Shown: positions 14,412-25,216, numbered from the stretch's first letter. The stretch: DNA of 64,000 bases from Terrilactibacillus sp. S3-3 (GCA_030437565.1 CP129291.1:1-64000); one strand, 5' to 3'. Notes: generated from the sequence alone by a model not told the origin. Numbers and translations are program-made.

Positions 14412-14901
14412 ATGGGAAGGCCGTTGAATATACGATTAGCGCAACGTTCGGATATCGTGTCTATTCAAAAAATTGCCCAAGAGAGCTGGCATCATACTTA
14501 TAAAGGGATTATTCCTGAAAAAATACAGAATGATTTTTTGTATCGGGCCTATTCCAAAGAATTACTCTTAAAACGTTTTACACAATCCTATTTTTTTGTC
14601 GCGGAAAGGGATGAGCAGGTTATCGCTTTTGCCAATTTTTCGTACAAAAATATAAGAGGCGAATCCGAGCTTGGGGCAATCTATATAAAGCCGGATTTTC
14701 AAGGGCAGCATGTTGGTTCCGAATTTAGAAGAAGGAATTAAATATTTAAAACCGCTGAAGAAGCTGTTTGCCAATGTTGAAAAAGGCAATCATAAAGGGA
14801 TTGCTTTCTATACGGCAAAAGGGTTTGAACTCGTCGGTGATTTTGAAGAGTTTTTTTTCGGCTATCGGTTAAAATTATTGAAGTTTGTTTTAGCCCTTTA
14901 G
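14412..14901 (+). CDS. GNAT family N-acetyltransferase (frameshifted)
   Basis: Transfers an acetyl group from acetyl-CoA to an unknown amine. The N-terminal strand-helix is NIRLAQRSDIVSIQKIAQESW, and the beta4 plus acetyl-CoA loop is LGAIYIKPDFQGQHVGS, the usual Q/RxxGxG/A motif in variant form. An indel near 14730 separates it from the C-terminal half (VEKGNHKGIAFYTAKGFELVGD), which carries the standard helix with N and FY. It may start at ATG 14412 or TTG 14424; the latter is better spaced from GGATGGGAAGG. Substrate not predictable. Confidence 0.8.
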
Positions 14902-15029
14902 AAAAAATAGGCAACAAAAAATATCAAAATTTTTATAAAAAGCATAGTGATTATTTAGCAAGTATTGTACACTAAGATTACCTGAATAGAGTAAATGAGG
15001 CTTTAAAAGCAGACTGGGAGGAATATTAA

Positions 15030-15914
15030 ATGGCTCAAACAGGTACTGACAGGGTTAAAAGAGGTATGGCAGAAATGCAAAAAGGCGGCGTCATCATGGA
15101 CGTTGTCAACGCCGAACAAGCAAAAATAGCAGAGGATGCCGGCGCGGTAGCCGTCATGGCGCTGGAAAGAGTGCCTTCGGATATTCGTAAAGCGGGCGGT
15201 GTTGCTCGTATGGCTGATCCGAAAATTGTGGAAGAAGTTATGAATGCCGTTACGATTCCAGTCATGGCAAAAGCGCGTATTGGCCACATTGTTGAGGCTC
15301 GCGTTCTTGAATCCATGGGTGTTGACTATATTGATGAAAGTGAAGTGCTCACTCCAGCCGACGATGTTTATCACATCGATAAAAAGGAATTTACCGTGCC
15401 TTTTGTGTGCGGCTGCCGCAACTTGGGCGAAGCAGCGCGCCGAATCGGCGAAGGGGCATCGATGCTGAGAACGAAAGGCGAACCGGGAACCGGGAACATT
15501 GTTGAAGCTGTTCGCCACATCCGTCTTGTCAACAGCCAAGTGAGAAAAGTCGTCGGCATGTCGCAGGACGAGCTGATGGTAGCAGCAAAAAGAGCTGGGC
15601 GCTCCTTATGAAATTCTGCTGCAAATCAGGGAAGCCGGCCGCCTGCCGGTCGTCAACTTTGCCGCCGGCGGTGTTGCGACTCCGGCCGATGCCGCATTGA
15701 TGATGGAACTGGGGGCAGACGGCGTCTTGTTGGTTCAGGTATCTTCAAATCGGAAAATCCATCATTATTTGCCAAAGCGATTGTTGAAGCAACGACCTAT
15801 TACCAAGATTACGAACGGATTGCAGAACTTTCCAAAGGCCTTGGAACGCCGATGAAAGGCATCGACATGAGCACGCTCGCTCCTTCGGAACGTATGCAAG
15901 ATCGCAGCGAGTGA
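15030..15914 (+). CDS. pdxS: Pyridoxal 5'-phosphate synthase lyase subunit PdxS (frameshifted)
   Basis: Makes PLP from ribose 5-phosphate, glyceraldehyde 3-phosphate and ammonia supplied by PdxT. The sequence is strongly conserved: [41 protein letters not shown], the lysine in VMAKARIGH, and [15 protein letters not shown]. Indels near 15598 and 15735 shift the frame; the rest ([40 protein letters not shown]) is complete and ends SERMQDRSE at 15914. The ribosome site GGGAGG is well spaced before ATG 15030. Thirteen bases separate it from pdxT, so they form an operon. Confidence 0.96.
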
Positions 15915-15927
15915 GGGTGTATAAATC

Positions 15928-16503
15928 ATGACAGTAAAGATTGGTGTTCTCGGCCTTCAAGGGGCGGTAAGTGAGCATGTTAAAGCGCTTGAGTCAGCCG
16001 GCGCCGAAGTTTCTGTCGTCAAGAATGTTGAAGATTTCGACGGCTTGGACGGGCTGGTTATGCCTGGCGGTGAAAGTACGACGATGCGCCGATTGATGGA
16101 CAAATACGGTATTTTCGATAAGATCAAGGACTTTGCGATCGATAAACCGATTTTCGGCACCTGTGCGGGTCTGATCTTAATGGCAAAGAAAATTGAGGGA
16201 CGCAAAGGACCCCACTTGGGTTTGCTTGATATTGATGTCAAACGCAATGCTTTTGGCCGACAAGTGGCCAGCTTTGAGGCGGATTTAAATATTAAGCATG
16301 TAGGCGAACATTTTAACGGCGTCTTTATCCGTGCCCCTTACATTGAGAAAGCGGGGGACGGTGTGGAAGTGCTGGCAACTTATAATGACAAGATTGTTGC
16401 CTGCCGTGACGGACATTTCCTGACGGCTGCTTTCCACCCGGAATTAACGAATGATGCCAGGCTGCATGAATATTTTGTTCAATTAGTTGAGGGAAAAGTG
16501 TGA
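15928..16503 (+). CDS. pdxT: Pyridoxal 5'-phosphate synthase glutaminase subunit PdxT
   Basis: An intact 191-residue class I glutamine amidotransferase that feeds ammonia to PdxS. The nucleophile cysteine lies in FGTCAGLILMA, the catalytic His-Glu in AAFHPELTND, and the oxyanion GG in VMPGGESTTMRRL. Length and motifs match the family. Second gene of the pdxST operon. Confidence 0.97.
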   Translation: MTVKIGVLGLQGAVSEHVKALESAGAEVSVVKNVEDFDGLDGLVMPGGESTTMRRLMDKYGIFDKIKDFAIDKPIFGTCAGLILMAKKIEGRKGPHLGLLDIDVKRNAFGRQVASFEADLNIKHVGEHFNGVFIRAPYIEKAGDGVEVLATYNDKIVACRDGHFLTAAFHPELTNDARLHEYFVQLVEGKV

Positions 16504-16531
16504 GCGGCAGCTTGCATTTTTCCGCATCTTA

Positions 16532-16560
16532 TTGTACATTTTTAGTAATGTATGTTAAAT
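16532..16560 (+). promoter_or_regulatory. Probable sigma-A promoter of the serS leader
   Basis: TTGTAC (16532-16537), 17 bases, TTAAAT (16555-16560), about 90 bases before the first conserved T-box element. Confidence 0.5.
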
Positions 16561-16654
16561 AACAGCAAATGAGGCCGAGAATCGAAGTGCAGCGGCAAAA
16601 AGGGCTGCTCTATTTGAGATTCATGAATGCTTTGTTTATAAATAGGGTTGAATT

Positions 16655-16903
16655 TGATGACGGGAAACAGTAACAATTGATGCTTTGCCAAGAGAGCCGC
16701 GGGTTGCTGAGAAGCGGTGAAAGAGCGATTGTGAATCCCTCCCTGAGAAAAACGCTGAACGCCCCGGGAAGGTAGGCGTTTTCGGATCATATCCGTTATC
16801 GTTGTGATGAGCGGCTTATTGGCTTTCCTGCATGGCAAATAAGCAATTTGGGTGGTAACGCGGGTTAACTCTCGTCCTTTGTTTTTAAGGGCGGGAGTTT
16901 TTT
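16655..16903 (+). promoter_or_regulatory. T-box leader controlling serS
   Basis: Tandem T-box features are present in order: the conserved 5' segment GATGACGGGAAACAGTAA, the AGAGAGCCGCGGGTTGCTG stem I element, the specifier region GTGAATCCCTCCCTGAG, the T-box core GGGTGGTAACGCGG (16850-16863) and a terminator ACTCTCGTCCTT/AAGGGCGGGAGT followed by TTTTTT (16868-16903). The specifier codon is UCC (16736-16738), serine, fitting serS. The core usually reads GGTGGTACCGCG; the AA in place of AC is either a variant or an error. Uncharged tRNA-Ser should stabilise the antiterminator and allow serS transcription. Confidence 0.9.
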
Positions 16904-16928
16904 ATTAAATTTTGAGGAGGTTTGCCTC

Positions 16929-18216
<1,288 letters not shown>

Positions 18217-18424
18217 GTGTGAAAAACATATTCGGGAAAGAATAGAGAGATCGGGAAGAACAAAGACAGCGGCTCTCGAGCGCTGCCCTGTCTGCCGAAG
18301 GGAAAAAGCGGACTGCACATACCTCGCAGCCGATTTTTCCGGAACGGCTTGACCGCCTTCTTTTAAAGAAAAAAGTGAAGCGGACTGTGACCAATTTCCT
18401 AGATGGAAGGAGCATCTCAAAAAA
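18217..18424. other. Gap after serS: no confident gene, coding-like frames
   Basis: All three plus-strand frames contain stretches that look translated (one reads CPVCRREKADC, another ends PERLDRLLLKKKVKRTVTNF), but none is open throughout and no start with a ribosome site is visible. Given the indel rate, this may be the N-terminal part of a gene continuing into the small frame at 18425-18565. Confidence 0.3.
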
Positions 18425-18565
18425 ATGTCTTTTCGTCAACGAGTCGATAATGAAGCCCGGCTGACCCGGAAACTGGAAGATCTAGGAATAAAAATCAATA
18501 CAGGTAAGAAAGATGCCAAAAAAGAAATGACTGAAGAAAAGTCTAAAAAAGAAAATAAAGATTGA
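18425..18565 (+). CDS. Small hypothetical protein, lysine/glutamate-rich tail
   Basis: 46 codons: MSFRQRVDNEARLTRKLED, then a basic-acidic tail ending KKENKD. GGAAGGAG lies about a dozen bases upstream, across an A run that may be inflated. No family recognised. It may be the C-terminal part of a longer protein beginning in the preceding 200 bases. Confidence 0.4.
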   Translation: MSFRQRVDNEARLTRKLEDLGIKINTGKKDAKKEMTEEKSKKENKD

Positions 18566-18603
18566 ACGATCCGAAGCTGAAATCATCGGAACGAACGGGT
18601 TAG

Positions 18604-18655
18604 AAACCGCCAGCGAATGGCTCTCTGTGCCATTTTGCCGGCGGTTTTAATTTTA
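18604..18655 (+). terminator. Terminator after the serS region
   Basis: AAACCGCC (18604-18611) pairs with GGCGGTTT (18640-18647), with an inner stem AATGGC/GCCATT, then a T-rich run. The 320 bases that follow up to the symporter gene are AT-rich with no other gene seen. Confidence 0.8.
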
Positions 18656-19032
18656 TTGGCCGCCGGGCAAAAGCGGTGTTATCACGGATATTTATTGACT
18701 GTAGCCAGCGGTTTACGAATTGCAGATTTAACAGAATCCATGATGCGGTTGAATGAAGCGGATCGTCAAAGAGGTCATAATCATTAATATTAATTTTCAA
18801 AACGGGGCATCAGAGATCCATTTTTCAGAAAAAAACAAATTGATATAAAAAAGTGTAAGAAATACTGACAAACTTGAAGTTTTTTTTATGTAAAGGATAA
18901 AGATATAATCAAAATGAAATAAATAATTCAATATTAAGTAAAGAAGAAACAAAATTTTTAATTGTATAAAAGGTGGTTTTATTTATTGGGTTTGAAGAGT
19001 CGTTTCATCAGAAAATTGAAAGGAGAAAAAAG

Positions 19033-20310
19033 ATGAAAAAAGTGAGATTAAGTTTAGCCGTTCAAATTTTGATTGGTCTGGCAATGGGGATTATTGTTGG
19101 TTCCCTGTTTTATGGACAAGCGGCTGTGGCGACATTTCTGCAGCCTGTTGCCGATATTTTTATGAATTTGATTAAAATGATCGTTGTGCCGATTGTCATT
19201 TCATCGATTATTGTCGGCGTGGCGGGGGTCGGTCGGAAATCTTAAAAGCATTGGTAAACTGGGGGTTAAAACGCTTGTTTACTTTGAAATCATTTCACTC
19301 GTGGCCATTATTGTCGGATTATTGTTCGCCAATGTGTTTCATCCCGGTACGGGTGTCGATATGTCCCATCTTGCCAAGGGGGATATCAGCCAATATTTGA
19401 CGACGACAAAAGAAGTGGAGAAAAGCGGAAGTTACGTGGAGACGTTTGTGAATATTGTTCCGGCCAATATTTTTAGTGCGATCGCTCAAGGCGATATGCT
19501 GCCGATTGTTTTTTTCTCTGTTATTTTCGGAACGGCAATCGCGGTTATTGGCGAACGAGGCAAGCCGGTTCTTCATTTTTTTCAAGGTGTCGGCGATGCG
19601 ATGTTTTGGGTGACCGGCCAGGTGATGAAAGTGGCTCCGTTTGGCGTGTTTGCGTTAATAGGCATCACCGTTTCAACATTCGGCATCTCCTCGCTTATTC
19701 CGCTCGGAAAGCTAGCATTGGTCGTTACGGCAGTATGATCTTCTTTATTATTGTCATTTTCGGTACTATTTCAAAAATATTCGGAATTAATCTTCTGGAT
19801 TTAATGCGCCGGTTAAAGGATGAAATTACCCTTGCTTATTCTACCGCCAGCTCCGAGACTGTATTGCCAAGAGTCATGCAAAAACTTGAGAATTACGGCT
19901 GTTCTAAAGCAGTCACCTCTTTTGTAATTCCGACGGGCTATACATTCAATCTTGACGGTTCAACACTATATCAATCCTTGGCAGCCATTTTTATTGCGCA
20001 AATGTACGGCATGCATATTTCCATTGGCCAGCAAATCATGCTTGTTCTTGTTTTAATGCTGACTTCTAAAGGTATCGCCGCCGTGCCCGGGGCTTCCTTT
20101 GTTGTTCTAATGGCGACACTCGGAACAGTAGGTATTCCGCTGGAGGGGCTGGCCTTTGTCGCGGGGATTGACCGGCTGCTGGACATGGCCCGGACGGCAA
20201 CCAATCTGATCGGAAATTCACTGGCAACCGTTGTGCTTTCAAAGCTGGAGGGTCAATATCATCCGCTTCAACATGGCCAGGAAGAACAATTGGAATATGC
20301 CAGCCGTTAA
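19033..20310 (+). CDS. Dicarboxylate/glutamate:cation symporter, DAACS family (frameshifted)
   Basis: A membrane carrier of the GltP/GltT/DctA type that imports glutamate, aspartate or C4-dicarboxylates with H+ or Na+. ATG 19033 follows GAAAGGAG. The segments run MKKVRLSLAVQILIGLAMG, then FMNLIKMIVVPIVISSII, the serine-rich loop TASSETVLPRVM, the NLDGSTLY motif (TM7 region), and a hydrophobic tail FVAGIDRLLDMARTATNLIGN with conserved D and N residues. Frameshifts are near 19236 and 19736. The exact substrate is not evident; proximity to an aminotransferase-like gene makes an amino acid plausible. Confidence 0.9.
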
Positions 20311-20385
20311 TTTTTTATCTTAAATGAAATATTTTTTTTTTATGATATAATGTGAAAAAATATATTTATATTTGGGGGTCATCAA

Positions 20386-21758
20386 ATGGCTGTAAAGTCG
20401 GAACAGACATTAACGGAAAAAACAAAGGGATCGGCTGAGTGCTATAAACGGGCATGTCAAGTGATTCCAGGCGGAGTTGCAGCAAACATTAAATATTTTC
20501 CCCCGTATCCTCTTGTTATGGAAAAAGGACATGGGAGCAAACTTTATGATGTTGATGGAAATGAATATATTGATTATTTACTCTGCAATGGCGCCTTGAT
20601 CTTCGGTCATGGCTGTCAGGAAGTGTTCGATGCTGTGACCAAACAGATGCGAGATTCGGGTACAACCATTTTTGGTACCCCGCATCGTCTGGAACCTGAA
20701 ATGGCGGAAAAATTAATCGAATTATTTCCAGGTATTGAAAGGGTTCGGTTTACAAATTCCGGTTCGGAAGCGACGCTTTTGGCCATTCGGATTGCCGTGG
20801 CCTATACAGGAAAGGAAAAATTAGCCAAATTTGAAGGCCATTATCATGGTGGTTATGACCGTGTCTTATTGAGCGTCAATCCCGACCTGGCTGAAGCGGG
20901 AGACGCAGATTCTCCTAATACCGTTCCGGAGTCAAAAGGTATTCCGGATTATTACGTCGATCAGACAGTCGTCCTCCCCTTTAATGATTTTGAAGCGACT
21001 GAAAAAATTCTCCGTGCCCATGCCGATGAAATCGCCGGGCTGATTATGGAACCGGTACTGGGAGGATTTATTCCCGCCGATGAATCTTTTATGCTGAAAT
21101 TACGCACGTTGACTGAGGAATTGAACATTGTCCTGATTATGGATGAAGTCAAAACCGGCTTTCGGTTATCGCTCGGTGGCGCTCAAAATGTATACGGAAT
21201 TAAACCAGATTTAACCACGCTTTGAAAGGTGCTTGGCGGAGGATTTCCTGTAGGAGCTGTCGGCGGGAAAAAAGAGATGATGGACCTCCTTTCGCCAACT
21301 AGCGGCGCCGATATTTTGGCTTCGGGTACGGACAGTGTGAATAAAACCGATATCCTTTTCCACAGCGGCACATATAATGGCCACCCTGTTGTTTTGGCAG
21401 CGGGCCTGGCAACAATCCGCGCCTTGGAGCAAGAGGGCGTCATGGAAGATTTATTGGCAAAGACGGCCTCGCTTAGAAAGCAATTAGAAGGCGTATACAG
21501 AAGCCATGGCGTTCCGATGCAAACCATTGGCAAAGGCAGCATTTTCAACATTATTCTAACTGAACATCCTGTAAAAAATTATCGCGATATGAAGCGGGCG
21601 GATATGGGTTTGCGGGAAAAACTGGATTATGAACTGCTGAAGCGGGGCATATACGTCAAGCCGCTGACCCGCTACTCTATGTCCTGCGTTCACAGCATGG
21701 AGGATATTGAGCGGACAGTTGAACACACGATCAGGCCCTCAAAACAATTGTCGGATAA
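20386..21758 (+). CDS. Glutamate-1-semialdehyde 2,1-aminomutase-like class III aminotransferase (interrupted)
   Basis: A PLP enzyme of the HemL/GsaB group. It has PGGVAANIKYFPPYP, YDVDGNEYIDYLLCNGALIFGH, the NSGSEATLLAIR phosphate-binding stretch, MDEVKTGFR, and the PLP lysine in KVLGGGFPVGAVGG. An in-frame TGA (21223-21225) stands where glycine is expected (TTL-G-KV), probably from a T gain and G loss. Near 21740 a shift would give the natural C-terminus (QALKTIVG, stop 21756-21758); in the current frame it runs to 21798. With a symporter upstream and an RpiR regulator downstream, it may serve amino-acid catabolism rather than heme; the canonical heme hemL would then be elsewhere. Confidence 0.8.
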
Positions 21759-21822
21759 TAAGCAAGGCGTTAAGCGAAGGGATAAAGTCTCAATTTAATG
21801 GTTTGTATTTGAAAAGGATAGA

Positions 21823-21864
21823 GGTTGTTTTTCAGCGACTTTTGCTGATGAACAACCCTATTTT
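21823..21864 (+). terminator. Terminator after the aminomutase-like gene
   Basis: GGTTGTT (21823-21829) pairs with AACAACC (21851-21857), inner CAGC/GCTG, followed by TATTTTGTT. Confidence 0.65.
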
Positions 21865-22008
21865 GTTGCCGGTTAGATCCGGCCAACTTCATTTGGAATT
21901 TTTGCGACTCTGTTTTGCCTCTCTAAGAAGAATGAGATTGTGTTAAAATATAAGCAATATCTTAAACATCTGTCCTATGTAAATCCATGAGGGGAGCCTC
22001 TTGTCATC

Positions 22009-22853
22009 ATGTCAAGTGTGTATCAATATATTGCTGAAAAAATGCCGCAGATGAGCAAAGCTCAATTGAAAATAGCCCGATATATTTTAGAAAATCCAAA
22101 TGTCGTTCCATTTTTGACGGTTGAAAAGTTAGCCAAAATGGCCGAGGTCAGCGATGCAACGGTCGTCCGATTTGCCAATTATTTAGGATATTCAGGATAT
22201 CCCGAGCTGCAGCAGTCCATGCAGCTTCCGTTCAGGAACAATTGACAACGACTGAGAGACTGCGGATGTCCGGCGACGTATATGATGAGAAAGAGCGCGG
22301 CATTCACGAGGTATTTCAGGATGACATGAACAATATACAGGCAACATTAGAAAAACTGGATACGGATGCCTTTTACAAAACAGTCAACGCGCTATTGAAT
22401 GCCAAAAAAATATACATCATCGCTAATCGAAGCGCAGTATCACTAGGTATTTTCCTCCAATATTATCTTCATATGATGCTTGATAATGTCGAGCTTCTGC
22501 AGTCCATTGAGAACAATGCCGAGAAACTTTATAATTTAAGTCAGGATGATGTGGTCGTTGCGATCAGTTTTTCACGCTACACGAATGCAACGATTAAAAT
22601 GTTTGCCTTTGCCAAGAAATCAAAAGCGCTGACGATTGCGATCACCGATCATTTATTGTCACCGCTTATTCCTTATGCCGATATATCACTGACTGCTTCA
22701 AGCCGCATGCCGACTTTTATTGATTCTTTTGTCGCTCCGTTAAGTTTGATTAATGCCTTAATTACTTTTATTGGAAAAAAAAAAAAAGAAGCGTTTTATG
22801 ATCGGCTTGAAGCATTGGAAAAGACGTGGCGGCAGTTCAATATATTTAATTAG
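22009..22853 (+). CDS. MurR/RpiR family transcriptional regulator (frameshifted)
   Basis: The N-terminal RpiR helix-turn-helix (MSKAQLKIARYILENP, VEKLAKMAEVSDATVVRFAN) is followed by a C-terminal SIS (sugar isomerase) domain (NAKKIYIIANRSAVSLGIFL, DDVVVAISFSRYTNATIKM). Such regulators sense phosphosugars or related ligands. A frameshift near 22228 (CATGCAGCTTCCG) splits the domains and a long A run lies near 22777-22787. It probably controls the neighbouring symporter and aminomutase-like genes, judged only from position. Confidence 0.85.
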
Positions 22854-23017
22854 GATTTTGTCCTTCATTTTCCGTTTTATCGACTAAATTTGAATGAAAC
22901 GGTTTAATGTGTGAAAAAACTGGCAATAATAAAAACAACGCGGCATTTGGATAAGCTTCGACAGGAAAATCGTTGATATGATCAGCGGTTATGCGCTTAC
23001 AAAATAGGCTGAAGTAT

Positions 23018-23046
23018 TTGACAGTTGTCGTGAATTATGCTAAATT
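23018..23046 (+). promoter_or_regulatory. Promoter upstream of the cold-shock gene
   Basis: TTGACA (23018-23023), 17 bases, TAAATT (23041-23046) with an upstream TGC extension. It drives either the csp leader or a short RNA ending at the hairpin below. The preceding 160 bases hold no gene. Confidence 0.65.
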
Positions 23047-23093
23047 AAAGTAAACCATTTTACTATTTTATATAAGATCTGGATGTAAGAATG

Positions 23094-23146
23094 AAGACCC
23101 TTCCTTGAAGTGTAGTAGTTTTTACTTCTGGGAGGGTCTCTTTTTT
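23094..23146 (+). terminator. Terminator-like hairpin in the csp leader
   Basis: AGACCCT (23095-23101) pairs with AGGGTCT (23133-23139), with further pairing GAAGT/ACTTC inside, followed by TTTTTT. It lies between the only clear promoter and the csp gene, so it is either an attenuator or the end of a roughly 95-base small RNA. Confidence 0.7.
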
Positions 23147-23220
23147 AGATCTGTTCTATGTGAGTGGTTGATGGTTTTATTTCACGCGCGACGAGCGCAA
23201 GGTTTTAGGGAGGCATTATA

Positions 23221-23421
23221 CTGCAAAACGGTAAAGTAAAATGGTTTAATGCAGAAAAAGGCTATGGCTTTATTGAAGTTGAAGGCGGAAATGACGTTTT
23301 CGTTCACTATTCTGCAATCGAAGGTGAAGGTTTCAAAACGCTTGAAGAAGGTCAAGAAGTCAGCTTCGATATCGTTGAAGGCAACCGTGGACCACAAGCT
23401 GCAAACGTTACTAAGCTGTAA
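23221..23421 (+). CDS. Cold-shock protein, CspA/CspB family
   Basis: 66 residues, single OB-fold RNA chaperone. It has [19 protein letters not shown] (RNP1 KGYGFIEV) and RNP2 in [14 protein letters not shown]. There is no ATG, GTG or TTG at the start; CTG at 23221 aligns with the usual initiator methionine and stands seven bases after GGGAGG, so CTG initiation or a miscalled ATG is likely. The leader is long, as in other cold-shock genes. Confidence 0.9.
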   Translation: MQNGKVKWFNAEKGYGFIEVEGGNDVFVHYSAIEGEGFKTLEEGQEVSFDIVEGNRGPQAANVTKL

Positions 23422-23442
23422 TCTTCACTCATAGCTTAATTT

Positions 23443-23480
23443 GCAAAGGCAGTCCTCTCCTAAGGGCTGCTTTGTTTTGC
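23443..23480 (+). terminator. Terminator of the cold-shock gene
   Basis: CAAAGGCAGTCC against GGGCTGCTTTG around TCTCCTAA, followed by TTTTG. Confidence 0.75.
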
Positions 23481-23567
23481 GCCAAGTTTTTTTCGGTTTT
23501 ATCTTTTCAAAACCTGTAATTTTTATGTATAATGATGTATGTCGCTTTGTAGACACTTATTTTCCAT

Positions 23568-23640
23568 GGCTCTGTAGCTCAGTGGATAGAGCGTCGGTTT
23601 CCTAAACCGTGCGTCGAGGGTTCGATTCCCCCCAGGGCCA
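23568..23640 (+). tRNA. tRNA-Arg (CCT anticodon)
   Basis: Acceptor GGCTCTG (23568-23574) pairs with CAGGGCC (23633-23639, one G-U), D-arm AGCTCAGTGGATAGAGC, anticodon loop TTCCTAA giving CCT, T-arm GGGTTCGATTCCC. The CCA end is not encoded. A possible -10 TATAAT is at 23528-23533. This tRNA is a common integration site for mobile elements. Confidence 0.95.
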
Positions 23641-23656
23641 TTATAAGAAAACGCTG

Positions 23657-23681
23657 AAACCCTTGATATATAAGGGTTTTT
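23657..23681 (+). terminator. Terminator of tRNA-Arg
   Basis: AAACCCTT (23657-23664) pairs with AAGGGTTT (23672-23679), followed by TT. Confidence 0.75.
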
Positions 23682-23780
23682 CATATATATAACAGGTAAT
23701 ACAGATTGACTATTTTTAATTATTATTACAGGTACTTATACGCAAATCGTACGCAAAAATGAAAAAATATACGGGTAAAT

Positions 23781-23822
23781 AAAAAAAAAAAAAAGCCTGC
23801 CGATAGACGACCCACCGGCAAG
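23781..23822 (-). terminator. Terminator of the integrase remnant
   Basis: On the minus strand CTTGCCGGT pairs with ATCGGCAGG and is followed by a run of about thirteen T, just past the integrase stop. Confidence 0.7.
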
Positions 23823-23827
23823 TATTT

Positions 23828-24610
23828 TTATTTCATGGCTTGAATAGATTTTATGGCCTTATCAAGTGACTGAGCGGCGCGCTTGTCAGAATCCTCAAGA
23901 AGATGGCCATAGGTGTCCATTGTGATTGCAATACCGGAAACATGTCCGGCACGTTCACTGATATCCTTCATCGGCACTTTTTCATCGATCAGCAGTGATA
24001 CAGACGTATGCCGCAGCGCGTGAAAGTTAATATGCTTAAGTCCCTTTCTTTTCAAAAACCGCCGCCACCTGCCCGATACTCTCCGTTCGGATAGGTTTGC
24101 CAAAGCCGTTGTCAGGTGAAAATACAAAGTCACACGGTTTTCCATTCCATTCATGAACCCACGTTTCCCCTGAATCATTTTTTTCCTTATCGCGTTCTTC
24201 TTTAAACCTGTTCAGAAAGTCCATAACAAAGGCGGGAAGATTAATAAATCTTTCATGTCCAGATTTTGTGGTCTTAATGGCAATACCCCCTTACCAACAA
24301 CGCGGATGGCTGCCTGTTCGATCAGAATCGTTCCCTCAGATAGGTCAATATGTTTCCATTCAAAGTCCGCAATCTCGCCTTCGCGTGCGCAGTGGCAATT
24401 GCAAAAAGGATAAGCATTTGCCATATCAGAGGCTCGCTATCAAGCGCTGTGAACAGCTTGGAAACTTACCCTGTCATATAATCTCGGGATGCTTACGCAC
24501 GGGCCTCAGGCGTCTTAACGCCTTTCATAGGGCTTTCCCTGATGTATTCACGTTCAACGGCATACGAAAAGATAACTTGGCGGCAAATAAAGACTTTAAA
24601 TTATGAAATT
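23828..24610 (-). pseudogene. Truncated tyrosine recombinase (phage/ICE integrase)
   Basis: The catalytic domain is readable in pieces: EREYIRESPMKGVKTPEA, VSKLFTALDSEPLIWQMLI, REGEIADFEWKHIDL (first Arg), HALRHTSVSLL (HxxR), ERAGHVSG (GH) and TMDTYGHLLE (nucleophile Tyr). The N-terminal arm-binding domain is missing upstream of about 24610, and frameshifts or stops occur near 24490, 24395, 24240 and 24060. It points toward the 3' end of tRNA-Arg, the usual arrangement for an element integrated at a tRNA. Loss of the N-terminal domain makes this a true remnant rather than just a misread gene. Confidence 0.85.
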
Positions 24611-24777
24611 GCTTTAGCTGACAAACGAATTAGCACGAATAGTCTTAATTTTTTAATTTCAACGATTTATGTCGTTATTTGTCGAACAAATTTTCTTGCA
24701 TAAATTAATCGAAAGTACTAATTTATAATTATAGATTGAATAGTCTGATATTTTATAAAAATTGGAGGGATGTTGTA

Positions 24778-25107
24778 ATGTTCAATGTTCACAAATTAGG
24801 ATCTTGGGACAAGTCAAAATTGCTAGGGGCTGCTCTTCTTTTGGTACTTTTGGTTGGTACAGCATTAGCTATTAATTTTAACTATGAATACTCTGGATTT
24901 TTGCACGAGGTTGTTAATTGGGTTAGCATAGGAACTTTTAGTGCATTGGTGTGGAAAGCATACAAGTTATACAAGGCCGGTCGTACCATAGTTGCAGCGG
25001 TCTCGGCAGTTGGGAGCCCGGTTCTCAGTCTTGCTGTCTATATTCTTGGAAGTTGGGTAATTTCAGCTGTAGCTCATTATGGAGTTCATGTCGTGGCAAG
25101 CTGGTAA
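24778..25107 (+). CDS. Bacteriocin-like hydrophobic peptide precursor (candidate circular bacteriocin)
   Basis: 109 residues, intact, with GGAGGG eight bases before ATG 24778. Residues 14-32 (LLGAALLLVLLVGTALAIN) are a hydrophobic leader-like helix. The rest is small-residue-rich and helical with one cationic patch (KAYKLYKAGR) and ends VHVVASW. The C-terminal Trp, glycine-rich helices, a core of about 70 residues and the NWVSIGT motif (compare NWVSAGGT in butyrivibriocin AR10, from memory) resemble head-to-tail cyclised bacteriocins. The leader is longer than usual for that class. Downstream, beyond an IS256 element, lie a multi-span membrane protein and a MacB-type permease, gene types seen in such clusters. 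Alternatives: another class of pore-forming peptide or a small membrane protein. Confidence 0.5.
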   Translation: MFNVHKLGSWDKSKLLGAALLLVLLVGTALAINFNYEYSGFLHEVVNWVSIGTFSALVWKAYKLYKAGRTIVAAVSAVGSPVLSLAVYILGSWVISAVAHYGVHVVASW

Positions 25108-25216
25108 TGAGTATATTTATGGTTAACAACTAAAATGAACATGATCAGTATAAGTTGAGCCAGTATAATTGTGTAAAAAGGGTTATCTGAATATGAGAAA
25201 ATGTTAGACCGGGTTT

